Below are positions 49,079 to 58,432 of a DNA stretch of 64,000 bases, piece after piece (positions within the stretch are counted from its first letter, which is position 1; each line of letters starts with the position of its first letter). The notes below the pieces were generated by a model, which saw nothing but the letters and a program-made list of their open reading frames with translations, was not told where the DNA came from and made no database searches. The translations under genes and the position numbers were made by a program. Source of the DNA: Streptomyces sp. NBC_00820 (GTDB lineage Bacteria > Actinomycetota > Actinomycetes > Streptomycetales > Streptomycetaceae); assembly GCF_036347055.1 (NCBI RefSeq), contig NZ_CP108882.1, positions 1,798,001-1,862,000 on the forward strand, written 5' to 3'.

Positions 49079-49900
49079 ATGAGTTCAGTTCTGCGCCCGC
49101 CCAGTTCGGGCAAGGATCCGTCGATCGCCGCCCACTACCGGCCGATCTCCTCGCATCTCGCGATCACTCCGCCGGTGAGCGTGGTGATCCCCGCCATGAA
49201 CGAGGCCGAGAACCTGCCCTACGTCTTCAAGACGCTGCCGCCCTGGATCCACGAAGTGGTGCTGGTGGACGGCAACTCCGCCGACGACACCGTCGAAGTG
49301 GCCCGCTCCCTGTGGCCGGACGTGAAGGTCGTCGAGCAGCAGGGCAAGGGCAAGGGGGATGCCCTGATCACCGGGTTCGAGGCGTGCAGCGGCGACATCA
49401 TCGTGATGGTCGACGCCGACGGCTCGGCCGACGGCAACGAGATCGTGTCGTACGTCTCCGCGCTGGTCTCCGGCGCCGACTTCGCCAAGGGCTCACGCTT
49501 CGCCAACGGCGGCGGCACCGACGACATGACCTTCATCCGCAAGCTCGGCAACTGGGCTCTGTGCACGGTCGTCAACCGCAAGTTCGGCGCCCGCTACACC
49601 GACCTGTGCTACGGCTACAACGCGTTCTGGCGGCACTGCCTCGACAAGATCGACCTCGACTGCACCGGCTTCGAGGTCGAGACCCTGATGAACATCAGAG
49701 TGGTCAAGGCCGGGCTGAAGGTGCAGGAGATCCCCAGCCACGAGTACCTGCGCATCCACGGCACGAGCAACCTGCGGGCCGTGCGCGACGGGCTGCGGGT
49801 GCTGAGGGTGATCCTCGGGGAGCGTTCCAACCGGCGCGCCCTGCGCCGCCGCATCCGCCAGGCACGGCTGCTGAACACCGGGCGGGGAGAGGTGTCTTGA
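49079..49900 (+). CDS. Family 2 glycosyltransferase (dolichyl-phosphate-mannose-synthase-like)
   Basis: A 273-residue GT-A enzyme with no transmembrane segments. VSVVIPAMNEAENLPYVF opens the fold, VLVDGNSADDTVEVA binds nucleotide, and IVMVDADGSADG holds the DxD metal motif. KGSRFANGG and LCYGYNAFWR complete the DPM-like pattern. It would load a sugar onto a polyprenyl phosphate carrier or start a repeat unit. The gene is first of a run of four whose ends overlap, and its stop overlaps the next start (TTGA). ATG 49079 is chosen; longer frames begin in the leader. Confidence 0.85.
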   Translation: MSSVLRPPSSGKDPSIAAHYRPISSHLAITPPVSVVIPAMNEAENLPYVFKTLPPWIHEVVLVDGNSADDTVEVARSLWPDVKVVEQQGKGKGDALITGFEACSGDIIVMVDADGSADGNEIVSYVSALVSGADFAKGSRFANGGGTDDMTFIRKLGNWALCTVVNRKFGARYTDLCYGYNAFWRHCLDKIDLDCTGFEVETLMNIRVVKAGLKVQEIPSHEYLRIHGTSNLRAVRDGLRVLRVILGERSNRRALRRRIRQARLLNTGRGEVS

Positions 49901-50967
49901 GAGATCCCGGCATCTCCGTCGTGATCTGTGTGTACACCGAGGACCGCTGGGAGGACATCCTCGCGGCGGTCTCCTCGGTGCGCGCGCAGTCCTACCCGGC
50001 ACTGGAGACGCTCCTGGTCGTCGACCACAACCCCGCCCTGCTGGAGCGGCTGGCGCGGGAACACAAGGAGGGGGCCGACGTCCGGGTGCTGCCCAACGCC
50101 GGCCCGCGCGGTCTGTCCGCGGGCCGCAACACCGGCATCGCCGCCTCCCGCGGCGAGGTGATCGCCTTCCTGGACGACGACGCCGTGGCCGAACGGCACT
50201 GGCTGCGCCGCTTCGCCGAGGGGTACGCCGACCCGCGCGTGATGGCGGTCGGCGGCCGTACGGAGCCGATCTGGGCGTCGGGCCGGCGGCCCGTCTGGTT
50301 CCCCGAGGAGTTCGACTGGGTGGTGGGCTGCACGTACCGGGGCCTGCCGCCCGGCCGGGTCCGGGTCCGCAACGTCCTGGGCGGCAACGCCTCCTTCCGC
50401 CGTACGGCGTTCGAGGTGGCGGGCGGCTTCGCGACCGGCATCGGCCGCGACGGCGACCGGCGCCCGCTGGGCTGCGAGGAGACGGAGCTGTGCATCCGCC
50501 TCACCCGCGCCCGTCCCGACGCCGTACTGCTGATCGACGACCGCGCGGTGATCCACCACCGCGTGCCCGCACCCCGCGAGCACTTCGCCTACTTCCGTAC
50601 CCGGGCCTACGCCGAGGGCCTGTCCAAGGCCCTGGTCGCCCGAAGTGTCGGCGCCGACAAGGGACTTGAGTCCGAGCGCCGGTACGCCACCCGGGTGCTG
50701 CCCGCGGGCGTGGCGCGCGGCCTGCGCGACGCGCTGCTCGCCCGCCCCGGTGGCGCGGGCCGCGCGGGCGCGATCGTCGCGGGGGTGCTGACGGCGGCCG
50801 GCGGTTACGTGGTGGGGACCGTGCGGGCACGGCGCGGCACGACGGAGTTCACCGTGGCGCCGATCGGGGCGTCGACGGCCCCGGACGGCCCGGGGCGGGA
50901 GCCCGCGGGGGACCCGACGGAGCGCGCCGCGGTGCGCGGCGCCGAGGCCGAGGAGGCGGGGGCATGA
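49897..50967 (+). CDS. Family 2 glycosyltransferase
   Basis: A 356-residue GT2. GISVVICVYTEDRWEDILAA opens the nucleotide-binding domain, then LVVDHNP, AGRNTGIAASRGEVIAFLDDD with the metal-binding aspartates, and a C-terminal acceptor domain (NVLGGNASFRRTAF; GCEETELCIRLTRA; HHRVPAPREHFAYF). The C-terminus has a low-complexity Ala/Glu/Arg tail. It starts at a TTG that overlaps the preceding stop by 4 bp, with GAGAGG upstream. It probably adds a later sugar to the repeat unit started by the upstream enzyme. Confidence 0.85.
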   Translation: MRDPGISVVICVYTEDRWEDILAAVSSVRAQSYPALETLLVVDHNPALLERLAREHKEGADVRVLPNAGPRGLSAGRNTGIAASRGEVIAFLDDDAVAERHWLRRFAEGYADPRVMAVGGRTEPIWASGRRPVWFPEEFDWVVGCTYRGLPPGRVRVRNVLGGNASFRRTAFEVAGGFATGIGRDGDRRPLGCEETELCIRLTRARPDAVLLIDDRAVIHHRVPAPREHFAYFRTRAYAEGLSKALVARSVGADKGLESERRYATRVLPAGVARGLRDALLARPGGAGRAGAIVAGVLTAAGGYVVGTVRARRGTTEFTVAPIGASTAPDGPGREPAGDPTERAAVRGAEAEEAGA

Positions 50968-51764
50968 ACAGCGCGGCCGTACCGATTCTCATGTACCACG
51001 CGGTCGCCACCGCGCCCAACGACGCCACCCGGGTCCTCTCGGTCGCCCCGGAGGCGTTCGCCGAGCAGATGGCGCTCATCGGCGACCTGGGCATGACCCC
51101 GGTCACCACCGCCGAGCTGGCGGCGCGCTGGCGCTCCGGACGGCCGCTGCCCGCCCGGCCGGTACTGATCACCTTCGACGACGGCTACGAGGGCGTCCAC
51201 CGGCACGCCCTGCCGGTGCTCGCCAAACACGGCTTCCCGGCCACGCTGTTCGTCTCCACCGGCTGGCTCAGGGGCTCCCACGACACAGGGGGCGGCCTGG
51301 ACACCATGCTCGACTGGCCGCAGACGCGTGAACTCGCGGGCTCCGGCGTCGAGATCGGTGGACACAGCCACACCCACCCGCAGCTCGACCAGCTCGACGA
51401 CGTCGCGCTGGAGGCGGAGCTGACGCGGAGCACCGAGATCCTGACCGGTGAACTCGGCACGCGCCCGGTGTCGTTCGCCTACCCGTACGGCTACTCCAGC
51501 CGCCGGGTCCGCCAGGCCGTACGGTCGGCGGGGTACGGCCAGGCGCTCGCCGTCGGCAACGGGCTCGCCCGCCGGCGGCAGGGGCCGTACACCCTGCAGC
51601 GGGTCACCGTCCGCCGCACCACGGGCGTCGAGGAGTTCGAGCGGCTGCTGCGAGGCCGCGCGATCACCCGCACCTTCGCCAGGGACCGTGCCCTCACCAA
51701 GGGGTACGCCCTCGTCCGCAGAACCCGCCAGGTCCGCCGGAAGGCCATCCGTTCCCGTGTCTGA
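50964..51764 (+). CDS. Polysaccharide deacetylase (NodB domain)
   Basis: A 266-residue carbohydrate-esterase-4 protein. PILMYHAV opens the domain, VLITFDDGYEGV carries the catalytic base and metal Asp, GHSHTHPQL supplies the two His ligands, and FAYPYGYSSRRVR follows. The C-terminus is Arg-rich. It would remove N-acetyl groups from GlcNAc-type residues of the glycan. It has no signal peptide, so it may act on the lipid-linked unit inside the cell. ATGA overlaps the upstream gene, and 8 bp overlap the next one. Confidence 0.85.
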   Translation: MNSAAVPILMYHAVATAPNDATRVLSVAPEAFAEQMALIGDLGMTPVTTAELAARWRSGRPLPARPVLITFDDGYEGVHRHALPVLAKHGFPATLFVSTGWLRGSHDTGGGLDTMLDWPQTRELAGSGVEIGGHSHTHPQLDQLDDVALEAELTRSTEILTGELGTRPVSFAYPYGYSSRRVRQAVRSAGYGQALAVGNGLARRRQGPYTLQRVTVRRTTGVEEFERLLRGRAITRTFARDRALTKGYALVRRTRQVRRKAIRSRV

Positions 51765-54700
51765 CACGACCACCGCAACCGAGGCCGCGACGCCCGAGCC
51801 CGAGACGGCCGACCGGCCGGGGCGCCGCCTCCGCCTGCCCGGCATGGGCCGGCCGGGCGGCAGCCAGCTGTTCCGCAACGCCTACGCGCTGATGCTCAAC
51901 ACCGGCATCTCCGCCGTCCTCGGACTCGGCTTCTGGCTGGCCGCGGCGCGTTACTACTCCGAGTCGGCGGTCGGGCAGGGCTCGGCCGCCATCGCCGCGA
52001 TGAAACTGCTCGCCGGGCTGACCGCGGTGACCCTGACCGGCGCCCTGGCCCGCTTCATACCGGTGGCCGGACGGCGCACCGGCCGCCTCATCTTCGGTAC
52101 CTACGCCTGCAGTTCACTGGTCGTGGCGCTGGCGGCGGGGGGCTTCCTGCTGACGCTGAACGCGTGGGGGCCGTCGTACCGGTTCCTGCACGGGCCGCTC
52201 AACGGGCTCGGGTTCGTCGCGGCCGTCGTCGCGTGGAGCCTGCTCACCCTCCAGGACGGCGTGCTGACCGGACTGCGCAACGCGCCCTGGGTGCCGGTCG
52301 GCAACACCGTGTTCTCGGCGGTGAAGCTGGGGCTGCTGGTCGCGTTCGCCGTGGCCATCCCGGCCACCGGTGTCTTCGTGTCCTGGGTCGCCGCGATCGC
52401 CACCTCGGTGGTGCCGCTGGGCTGGCTGGTGTTCCGGCGGCTGGTGCCCCGGCACGTCCGGGCGACCGCGGGCCACACCAAGCCGCCGACGGTCCGGGAG
52501 ATCGGCAGGTTCCTCGCCGGGGACTACACCGGCTCGCTGTTCTCCCTCGCCGTGGTCTACCTCGTCCCGGTGATCATCGCCTCGCAGGTCAGCTCCGAGG
52601 ACAACGCCTACTTCTACATCACCACCACCATCGGCGGCACGACCAACCTGCTCGCCATCAACATGGGCGCCTCCCTGACCGTGGAGGGCTCGCACGAACC
52701 GGGACGGCTGGCCGCCGACACCCGGGCCGCGCTGAAGCGGATGGCCCGGATCATGCTGCCGATCGCGGCCGTGCTGTTCATCGGCGCGCCCTGGATCCTG
52801 GGCGTGTTCGGCGCGGGCTACGCGGACGCGGCGACCCCGCTGCTGCGCTGGTTCGCGGTCGGCGCGGTGCTGAGGGTCGTCATGGAGACGCACTTCGCGG
52901 TGCTGCGCGCACAGAGTCGTACGGCCGGACTCGCCTGGCTCCAGGGCCTGTTGTGCGTGCTGGTGCTCGGCCTGACCCTGCTGCTCCTGCCCCGGATGGG
53001 GCTGACCGGCGCGGGCGTCGCCGAGATCTCCAGCCTCGCGGTGATCGTGGCGATCGCCGCGCCGAAGCTGTGGAAGACGATCCGGTCCGTCCCCGCCGAC
53101 GTTCCCCGGGCGGTGGCACCGGACGGAGACCTCGCCGACCTCGGGGCGCGCGAGAAGCCGTCCGGCCCGTCGGCGCGCCGGCGCGGTCCGTCCTGGGCGC
53201 TGGACAACGACACCCTCGCGCTCGGCATCCCCGTCGACTTCGACCACGTCGAACGCCGGCCGGACGTACGCCCCGGACCCGGCACACCGCCCACCGGCAC
53301 ACCCCTGCGGCGACTGCCCGCCGAACAGCCGGAGCCGGGCACGGAGGCGTCCACGAGCCCGGGCCTGCCGTCACCGAGGGCCGGCACGGAGGCCCGCAAC
53401 GGAATCGGCGCCGGAATCGGCACCGGCTTCGGCACTGAAGCCGGAACCGGCGTCGGAGCCGGAGCCGCAACCGGAGCCGGAGCCGCAACCGAGATCGACG
53501 CCGCGGCCGAAGTCGACGCGGGGGCCGCCGCGAAGGAGGTCGACGCGCCCTTCGAGGAAGCCGGGCCCGCGACGGCCGGGAAGGAACGACGCGCGCCCGC
53601 CGCCACGCCGGAGGACGGGACCGTACCCGGCGGGCCGGTCTCCCCCGCGCGTACCCGCCGGACGCCGACCCGTTCCGGAGTCGTCCTCGGCTGCCTGCTG
53701 ATCGCCGCGCTGCTGCTGTACTGGGTGCCCGCGCTGCGCCTCGGCGACGCGGACCTGGACCGGATGGGCGGCCTCGGGCTGGTCTCCGTGCTGCCGTTGC
53801 CGACGCTGGTCGGGGCCGCGCTGCTGATCACGGTGTTCGCCTCGCTGCTCTGGCTGCGCCGCGAGCACCGGGCGCTGCTGCTGATCACGCTGCTGGCGAC
53901 CGTGGTGTCCCTGCATGCGCTGCCCGCCGTCATCGAGACCGAGCCCCGGTTCCCGACGGCCTGGCAGCACCTCGGCTTCATCGACTACATCGACCGCACC
54001 GGGTCCGCCGTACCGGACCTGGACGCCCGCTGGAGCTGGCCAGGCTTCTTCGCGGTGGCCGCGTTCGTCGGCCGGACGTGCGGTGTCACCGACTTCACGG
54101 AGATCATCCGCTGGTGGCCGACCGCGATCCAACTGGCCTATCTGGCACCGATGTTCCTGCTGACCCGCTCCCTGCGGGCGAGCTGGCGAGCCAAGTGGAC
54201 CGGCGTGTGGCTCTTCGTGCTGTGCGGCTGGGTCGGCCAGGACTACTTCTCCCCGCAGGGCTTCACGTATCTGCTGTACCTCGCCTTCGTGGCGATCCTG
54301 CTGGTCTGGTTCCGTGCCCCGCACGTGATCTGGAGCAGGTTCCGCCCCGGCGAGGCCGAGGTGGAACCCACCGGCCGGCGTCAGCGGGCCGTGCTGCTGC
54401 TGGTGCTGACCGGTCTCTTCGCGGCATCCGTCCCGGCCCACCAGCTCACGCCGTTCGTGATGCTGGGCGTCCTCGCGGTCCTGGTCCTGCTGCGCCGGTC
54501 CGAACTGCGCGGCCTGCCACTGCTGTTCGCGGTCGTGGTCGCGGCCTGGGTCGGGTTCATGGCGGAGCCGTACTGGTCCGGGCACTTCGACGATCTCTTC
54601 GGCGGGGTCGGCGGGGTCGGCAGCAATGTCTCGACCTCCGTCTCCGGCCGTATCCAGGGCGGCAGTTCGACCCACAAGCTGGTCCTGTACACCCGGGTGC

Positions 54701-55674
54701 TGCTGGCCGGCTCGGTGATGGCGTTCGCCTGCTGGGGCTGGTGGCGCCGGCGGGAGAACAAGTACCGCGAGCGCTCGCTGCTGGTGCTCGCCTTCGTGCC
54801 GTTCCTGGGCTTCGGCATGCAGTCGTACGGCGGCGAGATGGCGCTGCGCGTCTTCATGTTCGCGCTGCCGGGCGCGGCCCTGCTCGGCGCGCTCGCCCTT
54901 TTCCCGCGCACCGGCGTCACCGCGAAGGAGCGGGAGCGGGACCGGGCGAGCCTCGCCCCGCTGGCCGCGCTGCTCGCCGGGCTGCTGCTCATGGGCGGCT
55001 TCCTGGTGGCCCGGTGGGGCAACGAGCCGTTCGAGCGGGTCCGGCCCGGCGAGGTCGCGGCGATGAACTGGGTGTACGCCCACGACAAGCCGACCGTACG
55101 CCTGCTGTGGCTGAGCAACGACACGGTGAACGACGTGACCCCGGCGCTGCCGTGGGGCGCGCGGGACATGGAGCGGGTGGACTACCTGCCGACGCAGGCG
55201 CCGGTCGACCCGGTGCTGGTGTCGGGCCTGGTCAAGGCGCTCAAGGACGCGGGCCCGAACTCGTATCTGATGGTCAACGAGAGTCAGGCCACCTATCTGC
55301 GGCTGGACGCGGGTTACCCGACGAGCTGGGAGTCGCGGCTGATCCGCAACCTGGACGACCGGCAGGAGCTGACGAAGGTCCTGGTCAACGACGACGTCTC
55401 CGTGTACACGATGCGTGCGCGGCCGGCGGGCGCGGTGCCGCAGGCGGATCCGGGGCCGATCGGGCCGCAGGTGACGTGGACCCCGTGGTCGGTGGTGGGC
55501 GCTCTGGCCGCCGTCGCGCTGATCCTGCTGCTCACCGCGCGTGAGCTGGTCCGTGTCGCGGAGCCGCCGAGTGTGCGCCGGCTGCGTCGGCTGCAGGGCG
55601 GGTTCTGGTTCTCGCTGCCGCTGCTCGCGGTGTTCCTCGCCTCGCTGGTGCAGCGGTTCCTGACCATGAAGTGA
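51757..55674 (+). CDS. Fusion of a Wzx/MurJ-like flippase with a polymerase-like membrane domain
   Basis: A 1305-residue protein starting at GTG 51757 inside the deacetylase stop region. Residues ~30-450 are a polysaccharide flippase: NAYALMLNTGISAVLGLGFW, YYSESAVGQGSAAIAAMKLL, YFYITTTIGGTTNLLAINMG and IMLPIAAVLFIGAPWILGVF fit 12 helices. Residues ~450-640 are a hydrophilic linker with a Gly/Ala/Thr-rich low-complexity core (about 548-615). From ~641 there are another ten or so helices with large external loops (RFPTAWQHLGFIDYIDRTGS, WVGQDYFSPQGFTYLLYLAF, GQ/GG-rich FGGVGGVGS, SYGGEMALRVFMFALPGAAL), like a Wzy polymerase or ArnT-type glycosyltransferase-C. No frameshift is seen in the linker. 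Confidence 0.8.
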   Translation: MSDTTTATEAATPEPETADRPGRRLRLPGMGRPGGSQLFRNAYALMLNTGISAVLGLGFWLAAARYYSESAVGQGSAAIAAMKLLAGLTAVTLTGALARFIPVAGRRTGRLIFGTYACSSLVVALAAGGFLLTLNAWGPSYRFLHGPLNGLGFVAAVVAWSLLTLQDGVLTGLRNAPWVPVGNTVFSAVKLGLLVAFAVAIPATGVFVSWVAAIATSVVPLGWLVFRRLVPRHVRATAGHTKPPTVREIGRFLAGDYTGSLFSLAVVYLVPVIIASQVSSEDNAYFYITTTIGGTTNLLAINMGASLTVEGSHEPGRLAADTRAALKRMARIMLPIAAVLFIGAPWILGVFGAGYADAATPLLRWFAVGAVLRVVMETHFAVLRAQSRTAGLAWLQGLLCVLVLGLTLLLLPRMGLTGAGVAEISSLAVIVAIAAPKLWKTIRSVPADVPRAVAPDGDLADLGAREKPSGPSARRRGPSWALDNDTLALGIPVDFDHVERRPDVRPGPGTPPTGTPLRRLPAEQPEPGTEASTSPGLPSPRAGTEARNGIGAGIGTGFGTEAGTGVGAGAATGAGAATEIDAAAEVDAGAAAKEVDAPFEEAGPATAGKERRAPAATPEDGTVPGGPVSPARTRRTPTRSGVVLGCLLIAALLLYWVPALRLGDADLDRMGGLGLVSVLPLPTLVGAALLITVFASLLWLRREHRALLLITLLATVVSLHALPAVIETEPRFPTAWQHLGFIDYIDRTGSAVPDLDARWSWPGFFAVAAFVGRTCGVTDFTEIIRWWPTAIQLAYLAPMFLLTRSLRASWRAKWTGVWLFVLCGWVGQDYFSPQGFTYLLYLAFVAILLVWFRAPHVIWSRFRPGEAEVEPTGRRQRAVLLLVLTGLFAASVPAHQLTPFVMLGVLAVLVLLRRSELRGLPLLFAVVVAAWVGFMAEPYWSGHFDDLFGGVGGVGSNVSTSVSGRIQGGSSTHKLVLYTRVLLAGSVMAFACWGWWRRRENKYRERSLLVLAFVPFLGFGMQSYGGEMALRVFMFALPGAALLGALALFPRTGVTAKERERDRASLAPLAALLAGLLLMGGFLVARWGNEPFERVRPGEVAAMNWVYAHDKPTVRLLWLSNDTVNDVTPALPWGARDMERVDYLPTQAPVDPVLVSGLVKALKDAGPNSYLMVNESQATYLRLDAGYPTSWESRLIRNLDDRQELTKVLVNDDVSVYTMRARPAGAVPQADPGPIGPQVTWTPWSVVGALAAVALILLLTARELVRVAEPPSVRRLRRLQGGFWFSLPLLAVFLASLVQRFLTMK

Positions 55675-55692
55675 CGGGGGCGGGGTGGCTCC

Positions 55693-57123
55693 TCAGCCGT
55701 CACGGCGGTCGAGCCACTTCACCTCGTACGCGCCCATCGTGAACCGCTTCCCGTCGACCTGGGCGGTGATCGGCCGGTCGAGGGTGTTCACCACCATCAG
55801 CGTGGTGCCGCTCGCCAGGACCCGCACGTTGGGTACGTCGTCCGGGGCGACGGACACGTTCTCGTACCGGGTGCCCGGCGGGAAGGCCTTGCCGAACCGG
55901 GACACCAGGTCGTACATGGGCAGTGGTTCGCCCCCGCCGGTGCTGCCGGTCGGCGTCCACAGGCAGCCCGGGCAGTCGCGTCCCTTCTCCTCCTCCGGGT
56001 TCCAGTAGAAGCCGGAGTCGGCGCCGCCCTTGACCATGGCGATCAGCGCGGTGGCGTGCACGGCGCGCCGGTGGGCCTCGGACCAGCCCTTGCGGTCGTC
56101 GTTGCCGTCGGCGGGCTCGACGTAGTACTCCGCCCACCACAGGGGCAGGTCGTGGGTCTGCGACCGCACCCACTCGCTCACCGCGGTCAGCTTGCCGGTG
56201 GCCGCGAACTCGTCGGGCAGCAGCTCGTCGTCGTTGGTGTAGCTGGAGCCGTCGACGACCACGAAGTCGGCGCCCGCCTTGTGGGTGTTCCAGTAGCCGA
56301 AGGCGTCGAGGACCCGCTGGTCCATGGCGCCCCAGGCCCCCCGCAGTTCGGTGGAGGCGTCGTCCTGGCGCGGGTCGACGCTGTCCATGACGAGGTAGGG
56401 GCCGCCGACCATGATGCCCGGGTCGACCTTCTTGAGCGCCTTGTGGACGAGGTTGTACATCGCCGTGTAGCCCTCGTAGTCCCAGCGGCCCTTGGCGTTG
56501 TTCCAGAAGCCCTTGAACTCGTTCCAGACGACGAAGTGCCGTACGTCGGGATAGCGCCGGGCGACGGTGGCCGCGAGGTCGGCGAAGTCCTGGTAGTGGT
56601 CCGGGGTCGGCGCGGTCTCCAGGGCCGACTGGCTCCAGTCGGTGTTGCCGACGCCGGCCCGGCCGCCCTTCATCCAGTCCGGCGAGCAGCACAGCGTGAC
56701 CACGGGGGTGCCGCCCGACTTACGGATGAAGTCGATACGGCGGTCCATCGCACCGAAGTCGTAATGCCCCTTCACCGGCTCGGGATTGTCGGCGCCCCAG
56801 CCCATGAGGGCCTGGTCCTGCGGCAGGCCGCCGCTCTTCGCCAGCAGCCCCTCGACGCGCTCACCGGCCGCGCCGCTGCCCTGGTCGGCGCTGTACTGGG
56901 TATGGGTGAAGCCCCAGCCCACGGACGGGTCCGGGCGCTGCGCGGGCGTGGCGGGCGTGCCGTGCACCTGGTCGCCCTGACGCGTGGTGCCGTCGGTGCC
57001 CGTGTCCGTCCCCGGCAGCGTGCCGATCAGGGTCACCACCAGGGCCAGCGCGATCGCGCCCACCCCGAGCAGGGCGGTGAGCCGCCACCGCCGAGCCCCC
57101 GTATACCACTCATGACGTCCCAT
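55693..57123 (-). CDS. Membrane-anchored glycoside hydrolase (GH39/GH5-like)
   Basis: A 476-residue protein. A short basic N-terminus and one helix (LTALLGVGAIALALVVTLIG) anchor it outside the cell. The catalytic domain is a TIM barrel with GWGFTHTQYSADQG at the start, the acid/base Glu in HFVVWNEFKGFW and the nucleophile Glu in LPLWWAEYYVEP. A final beta domain ends FTMGAYEVKWLDRRDG. It is of the clan-A type used for xylosides or other external glycans. It lies 18 bp past the end of the fusion gene, on the opposite strand, so it is likely the matching surface-glycan hydrolase, though that is inference. Confidence 0.8.
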   Translation of the reverse strand: MGRHEWYTGARRWRLTALLGVGAIALALVVTLIGTLPGTDTGTDGTTRQGDQVHGTPATPAQRPDPSVGWGFTHTQYSADQGSGAAGERVEGLLAKSGGLPQDQALMGWGADNPEPVKGHYDFGAMDRRIDFIRKSGGTPVVTLCCSPDWMKGGRAGVGNTDWSQSALETAPTPDHYQDFADLAATVARRYPDVRHFVVWNEFKGFWNNAKGRWDYEGYTAMYNLVHKALKKVDPGIMVGGPYLVMDSVDPRQDDASTELRGAWGAMDQRVLDAFGYWNTHKAGADFVVVDGSSYTNDDELLPDEFAATGKLTAVSEWVRSQTHDLPLWWAEYYVEPADGNDDRKGWSEAHRRAVHATALIAMVKGGADSGFYWNPEEEKGRDCPGCLWTPTGSTGGGEPLPMYDLVSRFGKAFPPGTRYENVSVAPDDVPNVRVLASGTTLMVVNTLDRPITAQVDGKRFTMGAYEVKWLDRRDG

Positions 57124-57243
57124 CGAGGACCACAGTATCCGCGCGGCGCGGGCGGGGGGAGGTCTTGGCAACACCCGGACAACACCCGGAAGAAGGGGCG
57201 GAAATGCCGTGCGCGGAGTGCGTCCGTGCCGGATCATGGCGGC

Positions 57244-58338
57244 ATGTCTGCGAACCCACACGACGCTCTGCCGATCAGGCTCAACGTCGACGACTCCGAC
57301 TCGCCCTCCGATGTCGTCGACGCGCTGTTCCTCGGTCGCTTCGCGACGGGCGAGCAGCCGTACTCGCACGCGGCCAACATCGACCGGGTGCGCTCCGGCG
57401 CGACCCTGCTGCCCGAGGGCGCCCGGGTGCTGCGGGTCGCCCGGGACGACGACCGCAGCGCGACCCTCGCCGAGGGCGACGGCTGGACCCTGCTGGTCTC
57501 CCGCTGGAACCGGGGCGCGGACGTCACGGTGACGGCGACCACCGCCGAACTGGCCAAGCAGGTCCTGGACCGGGCCACGGACGGCGCCACCGACGAACCG
57601 GAACCGCAGCCGGAGAACGTGACCATGGGTTTCTGGTACGTCTCCCCGCGGCGCGGCCCGCACCGCACCACCCGCCAGATCTCGGCGGGCACCTGGGACG
57701 ACGTCCGGTCCAACTACACGGCGCCGGTGGCCGAGGCGATGGACCGCCTGATGAAGACGACACCGGAGGACATCGCCGGCCGGCTGCTCCTGCTGCACGG
57801 CCCGCCCGGGACCGGGAAGACCTCCGCGCTGCGCACCCTCGCCCGGTCCTGGCGCGACTGGTGCCAGGTGGACTGCGTGCTGGACCCCGAGCGGCTCTTC
57901 TCCGACGTCGGCTATCTCATGGACATCGCGATCGGCGAGGAGGACGGCCCGGGCAAGGGCCGCTGGCGGCTGCTCCTGCTGGAGGACTGCGACGAACTGA
58001 TCCGCGGCGAGGCCAAGCACACCGCGGGCCAGGCCCTGTCCCGGCTGCTCAACCTCACCGACGGCCTGCTCGGCCAGGGCCGCAACGTCCTGGTCGGCGT
58101 CACCACCAACGAGGACCTGGAGCGGCTGCACCCCGCGGTGGTCCGCCCCGGCCGCTGCCTGGCCCGCATCGAGGTGGGCCCGCTGACCCGCGGGGAGGCG
58201 GTGGACTGGCTGGGCACGGAGGAGGGCCTGGGCCGCGAGGGCTCGACGCTGGCCGAGCTGTACGCCCTGCGCCGGGGCACGGCGCCGACGGCGGTGCCGG
58301 GGGCGCGCGGCGAGGCGGACGCGGGGCTGTACCTGTGA
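57244..58338 (+). CDS. AAA-family ATPase with DUF5925-like N-terminus
   Basis: A 364-residue cytoplasmic protein. Residues 1-180 are a Streptomyces-type domain (IRLNVDDSDSPSDVVDALFL; NIDRVRSGATLLPEGARVLR). The ATPase core has Walker A GPPGTGKTSAL, Walker B LLLLEDCDELI, sensor 1 TTNEDLERLHPAV, and an arginine finger in VRPGRCLARI. That is a single AAA module of the CbxX/MoxR kind. AAA proteins like this remodel partners, and none is evident next to it. ATG 57244 is chosen; divergent from the glycosidase, with 120 bp between. Confidence 0.75.
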   Translation: MSANPHDALPIRLNVDDSDSPSDVVDALFLGRFATGEQPYSHAANIDRVRSGATLLPEGARVLRVARDDDRSATLAEGDGWTLLVSRWNRGADVTVTATTAELAKQVLDRATDGATDEPEPQPENVTMGFWYVSPRRGPHRTTRQISAGTWDDVRSNYTAPVAEAMDRLMKTTPEDIAGRLLLLHGPPGTGKTSALRTLARSWRDWCQVDCVLDPERLFSDVGYLMDIAIGEEDGPGKGRWRLLLLEDCDELIRGEAKHTAGQALSRLLNLTDGLLGQGRNVLVGVTTNEDLERLHPAVVRPGRCLARIEVGPLTRGEAVDWLGTEEGLGREGSTLAELYALRRGTAPTAVPGARGEADAGLYL

Positions 58339-58432
58339 GCACGGGCCCGAGACCGGGTCCGTAGCGGCGAGCGGCGGCCGCGAACACCGGCTGTGAGCTG
58401 TGAGCATGATCCACGCGTGCTTTGATGGGGAT

